Assembly: GCA_934133165.1 (NCBI GenBank)
Contig: CAKPAW010000007.1
Span: 1 to 64,000 of the forward strand
Length of the DNA: 64,000 nt
DNA from: an uncultured Clostridia bacterium
GTDB taxonomy: Bacteria; Bacillota; Clostridia; TANB77; CAG-508
Direction: 5' to 3'
This document shows, one piece after another, positions 17,931 to 26,353 of this stretch. Each line of letters begins with the position of its first letter. The first letter of the stretch is position 1. The translations under genes and the position numbers were made by a program. The notes beneath the pieces are model-generated. The model saw nothing but the letters and a program-made list of their open reading frames with translations. It did no database searches and was not told the origin of the DNA.

Positions 17931-17937
17931 GTATAAT
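17909..17937 (+). promoter_or_regulatory. promoter of the two-component genes
   Basis: TTGCTC, 17 bases, TATAAT. The -35 lies inside the terminator stem. Confidence 0.55.
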
Positions 17938-18010
17938 AAAAGGAGTAAAAGACTGAACAAGAATTATAATTAATCTTAAATAGAACTAATACTTAGAAAG
18001 AAGTGAAAAA

Positions 18011-18661
18011 ATGAAAATATTATTAGTAGAAGATAATGAAACAATAGCAAAGGCACTAAAATATGCGTTAGAACAAGAAAATTATAAAGTAACATGCACA
18101 GAAAATGTAAAAGAAACTTTGCAAAGTTTAAATGAAGAAATAGCATTAATAATATTAGATGTTTCACTACCAGATGGAAACGGATTTGAATTATACGAAA
18201 AAAACATAAAAAAATTAAATATTCCAACCATCTTTTTAACAGCAAAAGATGAAGAAAACGATATTATAAAAGGTTTAGAACTTGGAGCAGAAGATTATAT
18301 TACTAAGCCATTTAGTGCAAAAGAACTGATTGTTAGAATGAAAAAAATTTTATTAAGACAAAAGAAAAATACAATATTAAAAGTGAAAGATATAAGCTTT
18401 GATATAGATAAAATGGTAGTTTATAAAAATGAAGAAAAGTTAGATTTAACAAGCTTAGAACTAAAAATATTGCATATGCTGTTTTTAAATATGAATAAAG
18501 TTGTTACAAGAAACGATATTATAGAAAAAATATGGGAATGGACAGGAAACGATGTAAATGACAATACTATAACAGTGTATTTAAAAAGGATAAGAGAAAA
18601 ATTGCAAACAGATATTATAATAACAATAAAAGGAATAGGTTATAGAATAGATGAAGAATAA
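18011..18661 (+). CDS. OmpR-family response regulator
   Basis: A 216-residue response regulator. Receiver domain 1-115 with acidic pocket EDN (7-9), phosphoacceptor Asp50 in ILDVSLPDG, Thr in FLTAKDE and Lys in ITKPF. DNA-binding winged helix 125-216 with SLELKILHMLFLNMNKVVTR and TVYLKRIREKL. Its last 11 bases overlap the kinase gene. The direct repeats before the ABC operon at 14369-14386 are a plausible target, which would make this a self-contained sensing and export unit. Confidence 0.93.
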   Translation: MKILLVEDNETIAKALKYALEQENYKVTCTENVKETLQSLNEEIALIILDVSLPDGNGFELYEKNIKKLNIPTIFLTAKDEENDIIKGLELGAEDYITKPFSAKELIVRMKKILLRQKKNTILKVKDISFDIDKMVVYKNEEKLDLTSLELKILHMLFLNMNKVVTRNDIIEKIWEWTGNDVNDNTITVYLKRIREKLQTDIIITIKGIGYRIDEE

Positions 18662-19874
18662 AATAAATTTGAAAAGAGTTTTAATTGCAAGTGTAATAGT
18701 ACTTATTATATTTAGTACCTCAATTCTAATTGTAAATTATGTAGAATATCAAAATTATACAAATAATTTTAACAATAAAATAGAGCTAATTTTAAGTAAA
18801 ATTATAAGAGAATATCCGAATGTAGAAAAAAGTGAATTAATAGAATTGCTAAATAATGAAGATACTTTATTAGATGAAAACAATATTTTAAAACATTATG
18901 GAATAGATATAAAAAAAGATTCAGCTATTTTAAAAAATGAAGGTGAATTTGTAAAGTTTGAAATTTTACTATTAATTTTGCTAATACTTTTAATTATAAA
19001 TATACTGATTATTATCATAAAATACAGCAATAATAATAGTAAGAAAATAAATGAAATTACAAAATATATAGAACAGATAAATAGAAGAAACTATAAACTA
19101 GATATAGAAGAAAATTCAGAAGATGAACTTTCAATACTAAAGAATGAAATTTATAAAACTACAGTAATGCTTAATGAAATAGCAGAAAACGAAACAAAAG
19201 ATAAGAAAGAACTAAAAGAATCTTTGTCAGATATTTCACATCAGTTAAAAACTCCACTAACTTCAATAATAATTATGCTAGATAATATTTTAGATAATAA
19301 AGAAATGAGCCAAGAAGTTAGAGAAGAATTTATAAAAGATATAAAAAGAGAAATTACAAATATCCAATTTTTAATAGAAACTTTATTAAAATTATCAAAA
19401 TTAGATGCAAATTCAGTAGAATTCATAAATAAGGAAGTTGAAGTAGAAGAGATAATACAAAATGCAGTAAAAAATGTTGCCATGATATGTGATTTGAAAA
19501 ATATAAAAATAAATATTACAGGAAATAGTAAAAAAAAATTATTATGTGATGAAAGATGGCAAATAGAAGCAATAACAAATATATTAAAAAACGCAGTGGA
19601 ACATTCAAAAAATAATTCACAAATAGATATAAAATATACTCAAAATAAAGCATATACAAAAATAACAATTGAAGATTATGGAATGGGAATAAATGAAGAT
19701 GATTTAAAACACATATTTGAAAGATTTTATAAAGGAAAAAATGCGTCAAAAGATAGCGTCGGAATAGGATTAGCACTTGCCAAAGCGATTATAGAAAAAA
19801 ATAATGGTTATATAACAGTTTCTTCAAAAGAAAGTGAGGGTACAACATTTGCAATTAAGTATTCTACTTTATAA
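18651..19874 (+). CDS. sensor histidine kinase
   Basis: A 407-residue membrane kinase. Membrane segments at about 9-30 and 103-125 enclose a short external loop of about 72 residues, then a linker and the dimerisation helix with SDISHQLKTPLTS (phospho-His197). The ATP domain has the N box LKNAVEHSKNN, G1 DYGMGI and G2 GIGLALAKAI. The small external region has no known ligand fold; kinases of this architecture often sense with their partner transporter. It overlaps the regulator gene and ends in a bidirectional terminator. Confidence 0.93.
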   Translation: MKNKINLKRVLIASVIVLIIFSTSILIVNYVEYQNYTNNFNNKIELILSKIIREYPNVEKSELIELLNNEDTLLDENNILKHYGIDIKKDSAILKNEGEFVKFEILLLILLILLIINILIIIIKYSNNNSKKINEITKYIEQINRRNYKLDIEENSEDELSILKNEIYKTTVMLNEIAENETKDKKELKESLSDISHQLKTPLTSIIIMLDNILDNKEMSQEVREEFIKDIKREITNIQFLIETLLKLSKLDANSVEFINKEVEVEEIIQNAVKNVAMICDLKNIKINITGNSKKKLLCDERWQIEAITNILKNAVEHSKNNSQIDIKYTQNKAYTKITIEDYGMGINEDDLKHIFERFYKGKNASKDSVGIGLALAKAIIEKNNGYITVSSKESEGTTFAIKYSTL

Positions 19875-19881
19875 TACAAAA

Positions 19882-19920
19882 ACAAACGCCGAATCTTTTT
19901 AGATTTGACGTTTGCTTTTT
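19882..19920. terminator. bidirectional terminator
   Basis: CAAACGCCGAATC and GATTTGACGTTTG pair with mismatches around TTTTTA; T runs follow on both strands. It separates the kinase gene from the convergent zinc-ribbon gene. Confidence 0.7.
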
Positions 19921-19930
19921 ACTACTAACA

Positions 19931-20377
19931 TTATCTTGTTGGTAATTCTTCCCACCATTTGCAGGTTTCTTCGGGTACGGAAGTATAACCCTAGAAATTT
20001 CCATCATCGTCAGGGCAAGCCGGTACCATCGAAGTATTTCCTGATGTGTATGAAGTTGAAACATCTGATAAGTCCACTAAAAGTTGATCTGTCATAGGTA
20101 TAGGCATTCCTTCTGGTTCAGGTCCCATATCTGTAGGAATTTTTCCTTTTTCATTGACCTCCCATTTAGGTAATGGAAGACTTCTTCCGGTAAATCTTCC
20201 ACAATGCCAACCTTTTTCATTAGTAGACCAGACTTTCTCCTCATATTCACGTGGAGATTGATGTTTTTCTGCACATTCAGCACAGATTAAAGGGGAAGTG
20301 TCCATATAAGGACGCCAAAGCTTTACATTCCGCTTTCCACAAATGGAACACACATAATTATCTGTCTTCATTTTCAT
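19931..20377 (-). pseudogene. zinc-ribbon protein interrupted by an amber codon
   Basis: The frame starts MKMKTDNYVCSICGKRN, has a second CAEC pair near residue 32 (two CxxC knuckles, a zinc ribbon), a basic Trp-rich middle (KVWSTNEKGWHCGRF) and an acidic end (ACPDDDGNF). It stops at an amber TAG at 19991-19993 after 128 residues. The same frame then continues for 19 sensible codons (GYTSVPEETCKWWEELPTR) to a TAA at 19931, so the intact protein was probably 148 residues. G+C is visibly higher than around it. AAGGAGGG is 7 bases before the ATG. I do not recognise a function. The shortened 128-residue form may still be made. Confidence 0.65.
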
Positions 20378-20391
20378 TTAGAAACCCTCCT

Positions 20392-20403
20392 TGTCAATTG
20401 ACA
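20392..20403. repeat. 12-base perfect palindrome in the leader
   Basis: TGTCAATTGACA, directly before the ribosome site of the zinc-ribbon gene; a related half (TCAATTAAC) lies just upstream. Possible operator. Confidence 0.4.
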
Positions 20404-20449
20404 TAGTTAATTGATGTGTTACTTGTTACAATACCGAAATACAATGTAT

Positions 20450-20478
20450 ATTCTATCATATTTATATTGAAAAATCAA
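20450..20478 (-). promoter_or_regulatory. promoter of the zinc-ribbon gene
   Basis: On the minus strand TTGATT, 17 bases, TAGAAT. Confidence 0.55.
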
Positions 20479-20515
20479 TTTTTCTGACATTTTTTCGACT
20501 TTTTAGTCATGAGTG

Positions 20516-20544
20516 TTGTAAAAAAGCAAAAAATAATATATAAT
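20516..20544 (+). promoter_or_regulatory. promoter of the GT8/acyltransferase genes
   Basis: TTGTAA, 17 bases, TATAAT, with GGGG ribosome-type sequence and the ATG 33 bases after the -10. Confidence 0.7.
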
Positions 20545-20576
20545 ATGTACCAAAAAGGGTAAAAAAGGGGAAAAAT

Positions 20577-21414
20577 ATGGTAAATATACTTTTATGTGGA
20601 AACAAAAAAGTTTTTGACGGAGCACTAACTCAACTTATATCAATGACCAATAGAACAAAAGAAGATATTAGATGTTTCATATTTACAATGGATATATCAA
20701 GATTAAATCCGGATTTTACATGTATTGAAGATGATCAAATTAATTTTTTAAATGAAGTTGTAAAATCTAAAAATCCAAATAATGTTGTAAAAAAAGTTGA
20801 TGTTACTCGGAATATATGAAAAAGAATTTGCAAATTGTGCAAACGAAAAAGCATATTGTACACCATATACATTACTTAGATTACTTGCGGACTTAGTTCC
20901 AAATATGCCAAGTAAATTATTGTATTTAGATATAGATATGATGATAGGTGATGATATAACAAAATTATATAATATAGATGTATCAGATTATGAATATGCA
21001 GCAGTAAAAGAAAAATATGGCTCATGGTTTATTAGACCAGATTATATAAATGCAGGAATGTTGCTACTTAATATGGAAAGAATCCAAGAAACAGGACTAC
21101 TTAAAAAAGCAAGACATTTAATAAAAACTAAAAAGATGTTATTTGCAGATCAAGATGCAATATTTAGATCAACAACAAAGAAACTATTACTTCCACGCAT
21201 ATTTAATGAACAATCTAAATTTAATAAAGAAGATACAGTAGTCTGCCATTTTTGTAAAAGACTTATGTTTTTACCATATCCTCATACAGAAAATTTTAAA
21301 CAATGGAATGTAGAAGAAGTCCATAAAGTTTTAAAATGTCATTCTTTTGATGAAGATTTAGAGGAATACTTAAAATTAAAAGAAAAATATAATACAGAAA
21401 AAATATATAAATAA
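20577..21414 (+). pseudogene. GT8 glycosyltransferase, frameshifted
   Basis: Two overlapping frames together make one family 8 glycosyltransferase of about 280 residues: 20577-20819 gives the start (NILLCGNKKVFDGALTQLISM) and 20797-21414 gives the rest, with the metal-binding DIDMMIGDD, INAGMLLLNM and a C-terminal CHFCKRLMFLPY. One extra base between about 20803 and 20815 breaks the frame just before IYEKEFANCANEKAYCTPY. GT8 enzymes are retaining glycosyltransferases on lipid or glycan acceptors. It could be a true pseudogene or a sequencing error; everything else is well preserved. Confidence 0.75.
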
Positions 21415-21427
21415 AAGGGAGAAAAAA

Positions 21428-23233
21428 ATGGAAAACAATTTAGAAGTAATACCAATATTTTTTGCAATAGACGATGGATATATGCCATTTTTAGCGGTTG
21501 CATTAGAATCTTTAATTGAAAATTCATCAAAAAAATATTACTATTCAATAAAGGTATTATATACAAATATAAGTGAAGAAAATAAAAAGAAGATAAATAA
21601 ATATAAAAGGGAAAATGTAAACATTGAGTTTGTAGACCTAAATTATTATATAGAAAAAGTAAAAGATAAATTATATACACGTGATTATTATACAAATACA
21701 ACATATTTTAGACTATTTATAGCTAACTTATATCCACAATACAATAAAGCAATATACTTAGATAGCGATATAGTAGTTTTAGGTGATATAGCAGAATTAT
21801 ATAACCAAGATATAGGAGATAATTTAATTGCAGCAGCGCCAGATGATGTAATTCAAACAACAAAGGTATTCCAAGAATATGCAGAAAAAGTTGTAGGTGT
21901 TGCAGACTATAGAAATTATTTTAATGCAGGAATTCTTTTAATGAACTTAGACGAATTTAGAAGATTTGATTTTCAAAATAAATTTTTATATTTGTTAGAA
22001 ACTATAAAGTTTACAGTAGCGCAAGATCAAGATTATTTAAACAGATTGTGCAAAGGAAAAGTAAAAATTATAGACAAAGGATGGGATAAAATGCCTATAG
22101 GTAATGATGATTTTAATGAAAAAGACTTAAAAATTATTCATTACAATTTGGCAGATAAACCATGGCATTATGATAATATTAGATATAAAGACTATTTTTG
22201 GAAATATGCTAAAAAGACAGAATACTATAATCAAATATGCAAAATAAAAGAAAATTATTCAGAAGAAGAACGTTTTAATGATATGCAACAATATAAAAAC
22301 CTTAAAAACTTAGCACAAAAAGAAGCAGATTGCGTTGGTGATGATAGAAAATATAGGAGAGATATTATAATGGTAGAAAAGTCAAAAGATAGATTAGAAA
22401 TACTAGAAAAAATAAAGAAACTAGAAGAAAGTGGCATATTTGACAAAGACGTAGAGAATGATCCACCAACAATACCATTAGAACCTGATGATATTGACTA
22501 TTTAAGAACAAGTAGAACAAGCAAAATAAAAAGTAAAATGGCAAATCAGATGGCAAAGAAATTCTTAAAAGATTTGTTAAGAGATAACAAACTAATAATA
22601 AAAGAAGTAAAAGGAATAGAAAATTTACAAAACATACAATCTGGAGCAATTTTAACATGTAATCATTTTAATCCATATGATTCTTTTACAATTGAAAAAG
22701 TTTTTAGAATGGCAGGAGAAGATAAAAACAGAAAATTATTTAAGGTAATAAGAGAAGGAAATTATACAAACTTCCCAGGAATGTATGGCTTCTTCTTTAG
22801 AAATTGTGATACATTACCATTAAGTTCTAATAAAAGAACAATGATAAAATTTATAAAAGCAGTAGATGTTATATTAAAAAGAGGAGATTTTATATTAATA
22901 TATCCAGAACAAAGTATGTGGTGGAATTATAGAAAACCAAAGCCATTAAAAAACGGAGCATTTAATTTTGCGGCTAGAAGCAATGTACCAGTTATTCCTA
23001 TTTTCATAACAATGGAAGATAGTGATATAATTGGAGATGATGGTTTTCCTGTTCAAGAATATACTGTTAATATAGAAAAACCAATTTATCCAGACGAGAA
23101 TTTAACAGAAAAAGAAAACACAGAAACAATGAAAGAAAAAAATTATGAAGTTTGGAAAAATATATACGAAGACTTTTATAAAATGCCACTAGAATATGAT
23201 ACTTTAGAAAATAAGGAAAGAGTTAATGAATAG
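21428..23233 (+). CDS. GT8 glycosyltransferase fused to PlsC-type acyltransferase
   Basis: A 601-residue two-domain protein. Residues 6-270 are a GT8 domain (IFFAIDDGYMPFLAVALESL; metal site LDSDIVVLGD; FNAGILLMNL; HYNLADKPWHY). Residues about 395-580 are a PlsC-like acyltransferase: NHFNPYDS gives the HX4D site, then GFFFRNCDTLPL and YPEQS, the glycerophosphate motifs. A charged helical linker joins them. At 22370 an in-frame ATG with AGGAG 10 bases upstream marks what looks like the former start of a free acyltransferase (residue 315 onward). Acts presumably at the inner membrane face on a lipid. Overlaps the next gene by 8 bases. Confidence 0.85.
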   Translation: MENNLEVIPIFFAIDDGYMPFLAVALESLIENSSKKYYYSIKVLYTNISEENKKKINKYKRENVNIEFVDLNYYIEKVKDKLYTRDYYTNTTYFRLFIANLYPQYNKAIYLDSDIVVLGDIAELYNQDIGDNLIAAAPDDVIQTTKVFQEYAEKVVGVADYRNYFNAGILLMNLDEFRRFDFQNKFLYLLETIKFTVAQDQDYLNRLCKGKVKIIDKGWDKMPIGNDDFNEKDLKIIHYNLADKPWHYDNIRYKDYFWKYAKKTEYYNQICKIKENYSEEERFNDMQQYKNLKNLAQKEADCVGDDRKYRRDIIMVEKSKDRLEILEKIKKLEESGIFDKDVENDPPTIPLEPDDIDYLRTSRTSKIKSKMANQMAKKFLKDLLRDNKLIIKEVKGIENLQNIQSGAILTCNHFNPYDSFTIEKVFRMAGEDKNRKLFKVIREGNYTNFPGMYGFFFRNCDTLPLSSNKRTMIKFIKAVDVILKRGDFILIYPEQSMWWNYRKPKPLKNGAFNFAARSNVPVIPIFITMEDSDIIGDDGFPVQEYTVNIEKPIYPDENLTEKENTETMKEKNYEVWKNIYEDFYKMPLEYDTLENKERVNE

Positions 23234-23999
23234 TAAAAAAGTAATTTATTATGAAGATGAACTAAATGATGAATTTTCAAGTGCAAAAATAACACCAAGA
23301 GTAATTGACGAAAACTATAAATACAAACATAACTTTTTGTGGGATTTTTGTTCTTGGATTTTTCAAAACATATTAAGCATGCCCATAAAAATAGGGTATG
23401 CTAAATTTAAATTCAAAATAAAATATATTGGAAAAGAGAAAATAAAAAAATATAAAAAAGAAGGCTATTTTGTATATGTAAATCATACTCAACAATTTGC
23501 AGATACATTTATTCCAAGTATTCCAATATATCCTAAAAGAAATTTTTTTATAGTAAACCCAGAAAATATTTCGGTAAAGCCATTTGGACCTATAATAGAA
23601 ATGCTTGGAGCATTACCTGTTCCAGGAAATAAAGGAGCAATGAAAAATTTCTTAAACGAAATAAACAAAAAGATAGAAAAAAATTATTCAATTACAATAT
23701 ACCCAGAAGCACACATATGGCCATATTACACTAAAATAAGACCATTTAAGTCAGTATCTTTTAAATATCCAATAGAATTGAAAAAGCCAACATTTTGTAT
23801 GACAAATACATATCAAAGTTATGGAAAAAATAATGATAAGCTAAAAATTGTTACATATATAGATGGACCATTTTGGGCAAATGAAAACATAAGCATTAAA
23901 GAACAAAAAGAAGAATTAAGAAATAAGGTCTATGAAACTATGGAAAAAAGAAGTAAAAATAGTAATTTTGAATATATAAAATATATAAAAAACAATTGA
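23226..23999 (+). CDS. PlsC-like acyltransferase
   Basis: A 257-residue 1-acylglycerol-3-phosphate acyltransferase-like protein. The catalytic region reads VNHTQQFADTFIP, where His and Asp are five residues apart instead of the usual four; further motifs are LGALPVPGNKGAM and IYPEAHIWPYYTKIRPFK. No clear membrane span, but a hydrophobic stretch at about 36-55. Coupled to the fusion gene by an 8-base overlap. The likely role is acylation in glycolipid or phospholipid synthesis. The spacing change makes the activity less certain. Confidence 0.8.
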   Translation: MNSKKVIYYEDELNDEFSSAKITPRVIDENYKYKHNFLWDFCSWIFQNILSMPIKIGYAKFKFKIKYIGKEKIKKYKKEGYFVYVNHTQQFADTFIPSIPIYPKRNFFIVNPENISVKPFGPIIEMLGALPVPGNKGAMKNFLNEINKKIEKNYSITIYPEAHIWPYYTKIRPFKSVSFKYPIELKKPTFCMTNTYQSYGKNNDKLKIVTYIDGPFWANENISIKEQKEELRNKVYETMEKRSKNSNFEYIKYIKNN

Positions 24000-24024
24000 C
24001 CTTATCAACATAATGTGGTAAAAT
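23996..24024 (+). promoter_or_regulatory. promoter of the small coiled-coil gene
   Basis: TTGACC, 17 bases, TAAAAT. It overlaps the stop codon of the acyltransferase gene. Confidence 0.7.
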
Positions 24025-24070
24025 AAACAAGTAAAATATAGTATATAAGTTTTGACTACGGAGGAAAAAT

Positions 24071-24217
24071 ATGAATAATGTAGAAAGTATGGTACAAATA
24101 ATAGTGAAATTGAAGGAAGAAAACCAACAATTAAAAAAAGAAAAAGCAGAGTTACTTCAAAAAATAAGAAGATTAGAAGATGAAGTAAATACATGGAAGA
24201 CCATAGCAACAAAATAA
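24071..24217 (+). CDS. small coiled-coil protein
   Basis: A 48-residue frame with its own promoter and ACGGAGG ribosome site. Residues 8-42 are an unbroken amphipathic helix with leucine/isoleucine heptads and many Glu/Lys (VQIIVKLKEENQQLKKEK...). It resembles short SlyX/ZapB-like coiled coils only in general form. No function is proposed. The good signals make it likely to be real. Confidence 0.65.
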   Translation: MNNVESMVQIIVKLKEENQQLKKEKAELLQKIRRLEDEVNTWKTIATK

Positions 24218-24318
24218 AATTCATATAAGACAACACAAAAAATAGAGCTTTAAAATAAAAGCTCAAAAAACGTAAAGTTGTGTGTAAAAGGTATATTCTA
24301 ATAGAAGTACCAAAATGA

Positions 24319-24350
24319 AAGAATCCAGTTTTTTATAAACTGGATTCCTT
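24319..24350. terminator. bidirectional terminator
   Basis: GAATCCAGTT pairs perfectly with AACTGGATTC. It lies between the convergent small coiled-coil gene and rnhA. Confidence 0.75.
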
Positions 24351-24379
24351 CATAGTTATGATACTATATAGACATAACA

Positions 24380-24814
24380 TTATAAATTTAAAATAGCATT
24401 TCTTGCAAGTTCATCACAACGATTATTAAATTCATTATCACTGTGTCCTTTAACTTTAATAAACTCTATTTCATGAGTTTTGGTAAAGTTATATAATATT
24501 TCCCATAATTCTTTATTCTTAACTGGACTACCATCAGAAGTTCTCCAATTTTTCTTTATCCAGTTATAAATCCAACCTTGCAAAAAGCCATTTACAACAT
24601 AAGCACTATCACTATAAACTCTTATTTTACAAGGAAATTTTACAAGTTTTAAAGCTTCAATAACAGCAGTAAGCTCCATAATATTATTAGTAGTATCTTT
24701 TTTACCGCCAGAAATTTCTTTTTTAATATCTTTGTACATTAAAATAGCACCCCAGCCACCAGGCCCAGGATTACCTGAACAAGCTCCATCTGTATATATT
24801 GTAATTTCTTCCAT
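24380..24814 (-). CDS. rnhA: ribonuclease HI
   Basis: A 144-residue RNase HI that cuts RNA in RNA-DNA hybrids. Catalytic Asp9 (YTDGACSGNPGPGG), Glu47 (IMELTAVIEAL), Asp69 (YSDSAYVV) and Asp134 (NRCDELAR) with His124 are all present, and the basic handle (WIKKNWRTSDG) is kept. It ends soon after residue 140, so it has no extra domain. Single gene with its own promoter and terminator. Confidence 0.96.
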   Translation of the reverse strand: MEEITIYTDGACSGNPGPGGWGAILMYKDIKKEISGGKKDTTNNIMELTAVIEALKLVKFPCKIRVYSDSAYVVNGFLQGWIYNWIKKNWRTSDGSPVKNKELWEILYNFTKTHEIEFIKVKGHSDNEFNNRCDELARNAILNL

Positions 24815-24855
24815 AATATTTGTCCTTTCGATTGTAAAATTCTAAATTTTATGAT

Positions 24856-24884
24856 ATTATATCAATGAAACAAAATTTATACAA
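24856..24884 (-). promoter_or_regulatory. rnhA promoter
   Basis: On the minus strand TTGTAT, 17 bases, TATAAT. Confidence 0.65.
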
Positions 24885-24944
24885 GAGATAGAAAAAATAA
24901 ACTATTAAATATATACTATAAAATAGTAAGAGAGGGGTAAAAAA

Positions 24945-26177
24945 ATGGCAACGGTCTTAGGAATTATTGCAGAATACAATCCATTCCATAATGGACATTT
25001 CTACCAAATACAAGAAGCTAAAAGACAAACAGGTGCAGAGTATGTAGTAGCAATTATAACAGGCAACTTTGTTCAAAGGGGAAATACATCATTAATAAAT
25101 AAATGGACAAAAACACAAATGGCTTTAGAAAATGGTGTAGATATAGTAATAGAACTTCCAACTATATATAGCGTATCAAGTGCAGAAAATTTTGCAGAAG
25201 GTGCAATAAAAATACTAGATAGTCTAAAAATAGTAGATACACTTTGTTTTGGAACAGAAACAGGAGATTTTGCAGCATTAAATAACATAGCAAACGTTTT
25301 ATATAACGAACCAAAAGAATATGTTGCTCTTTTAAACCATGAGCTTGGCAAAGGAATATCATATCCAAAGGCAAGAGAAAATGCTTTAATGATGTATTTA
25401 AATGATATAAAACGATATGCAAATATATTATCAGGACCTAATAATATACTAGGAATTGAATATTTAAAAGCACTAAAAAGATTAAAAAGTGATATGAAAC
25501 CATTTTCTGTAGAGCGTAAAAAAGTATATTATAATGACGAAGCAATAGTAGATGAATTTGCAAGTGCTACAGCAATTCGTAAATTAGTTGCTACAGAACA
25601 ATATGATGATCTAAGAAAAGTGATGCCAAGAAATTCATATATATTATTAAAGGAAGAAATACGTAAAGGAAATTATGTAATAGATTTAGTAAAATATGAA
25701 AAAGAAATAATATATAATCTAAGAAAAATGAGTATTAAAGAAATCGCAGATTTACCAGATGTTTCAGAAGGACTAGAGCATACAATAAAAAATGCTGCAG
25801 AATCTTGTAACAATTTAATTAGTTTAGTAAATATTATAAAATCAAAAAGATATACACAAACTAGAATACAAAGAATTTTAATATATTCATTACTTGGAAT
25901 TACTAAAAAAGATATGCAAAACTCTAAAAAAGTAGTACCATATACAAGAGTACTTGGATTTAATAATAGAGGAAAAGAAATGCTATCAGATATATGTAAT
26001 ATAAATCCAAAAATACAAATGATTACTTCTGTAAAAAAATATCAAGATCAATGCACAAATAAAGTTTTAAAGGAAATGCTAGAAAAAGACATTTTTGCTA
26101 CAGATATATATACTTTAGGATATGAATATGATTCATGGGCAAATTTAGATTATACAAGTAAGTTAGTAATAATATGA
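24945..26177 (+). CDS. tmcAL: tRNA(Met) cytidine acetate ligase
   Basis: A 410-residue TmcAL (YlbM) enzyme that makes acetyl-adenylate from acetate and ATP to form N4-acetylcytidine at the wobble base of elongator tRNA-Met. The nucleotidylyltransferase motif EYNPFHNGH (His15, His18), TGNFVQRG, and ELP-YSVSSAENFAEGA are hallmark sequences; FASATAIRKL is the ISATAIR-type motif. Length is normal. Its TGA stop is the first three bases of a GCGTCA-armed hairpin repeat. Confidence 0.93.
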   Translation: MATVLGIIAEYNPFHNGHFYQIQEAKRQTGAEYVVAIITGNFVQRGNTSLINKWTKTQMALENGVDIVIELPTIYSVSSAENFAEGAIKILDSLKIVDTLCFGTETGDFAALNNIANVLYNEPKEYVALLNHELGKGISYPKARENALMMYLNDIKRYANILSGPNNILGIEYLKALKRLKSDMKPFSVERKKVYYNDEAIVDEFASATAIRKLVATEQYDDLRKVMPRNSYILLKEEIRKGNYVIDLVKYEKEIIYNLRKMSIKEIADLPDVSEGLEHTIKNAAESCNNLISLVNIIKSKRYTQTRIQRILIYSLLGITKKDMQNSKKVVPYTRVLGFNNRGKEMLSDICNINPKIQMITSVKKYQDQCTNKVLKEMLEKDIFATDIYTLGYEYDSWANLDYTSKLVII

Positions 26178-26205
26178 CGCAAAGGGGACGTTACCTTTTG
26201 CGTCA
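26175..26205. repeat. GGGACG-core hairpin repeat, copy 4
   Basis: TGACGCAAA and TTTTGCGTCA arms enclose GGGGACGTTACC. The first TGA is the tmcAL stop codon. It may act as the terminator of that gene. Confidence 0.8.
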
Positions 26206-26288
26206 TTTTGATTAAATATGTATACTATGAAGAATATAAATAACTTATTACATTAACATTACAATTAAATAACATTTGCATTACATTA

Positions 26289-26317
26289 TTGAATTGTGCC
26301 GAAATATTAAATATAAT
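26289..26317 (+). promoter_or_regulatory. promoter of the 26354 gene pair
   Basis: TTGAAT, 17 bases, TATAAT. Confidence 0.65.
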
Positions 26318-26353
26318 AAAGAAAAATATATTTAATTCCATAGGAGGTACAAT

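Noticed and set aside
19991..19993. Pyrrolysine or recoded amber codon
   Set aside because: TAG is used as a normal stop by other genes in the window and no pyl gene is seen; a point mutation is the simpler reading, though read-through is not excluded.
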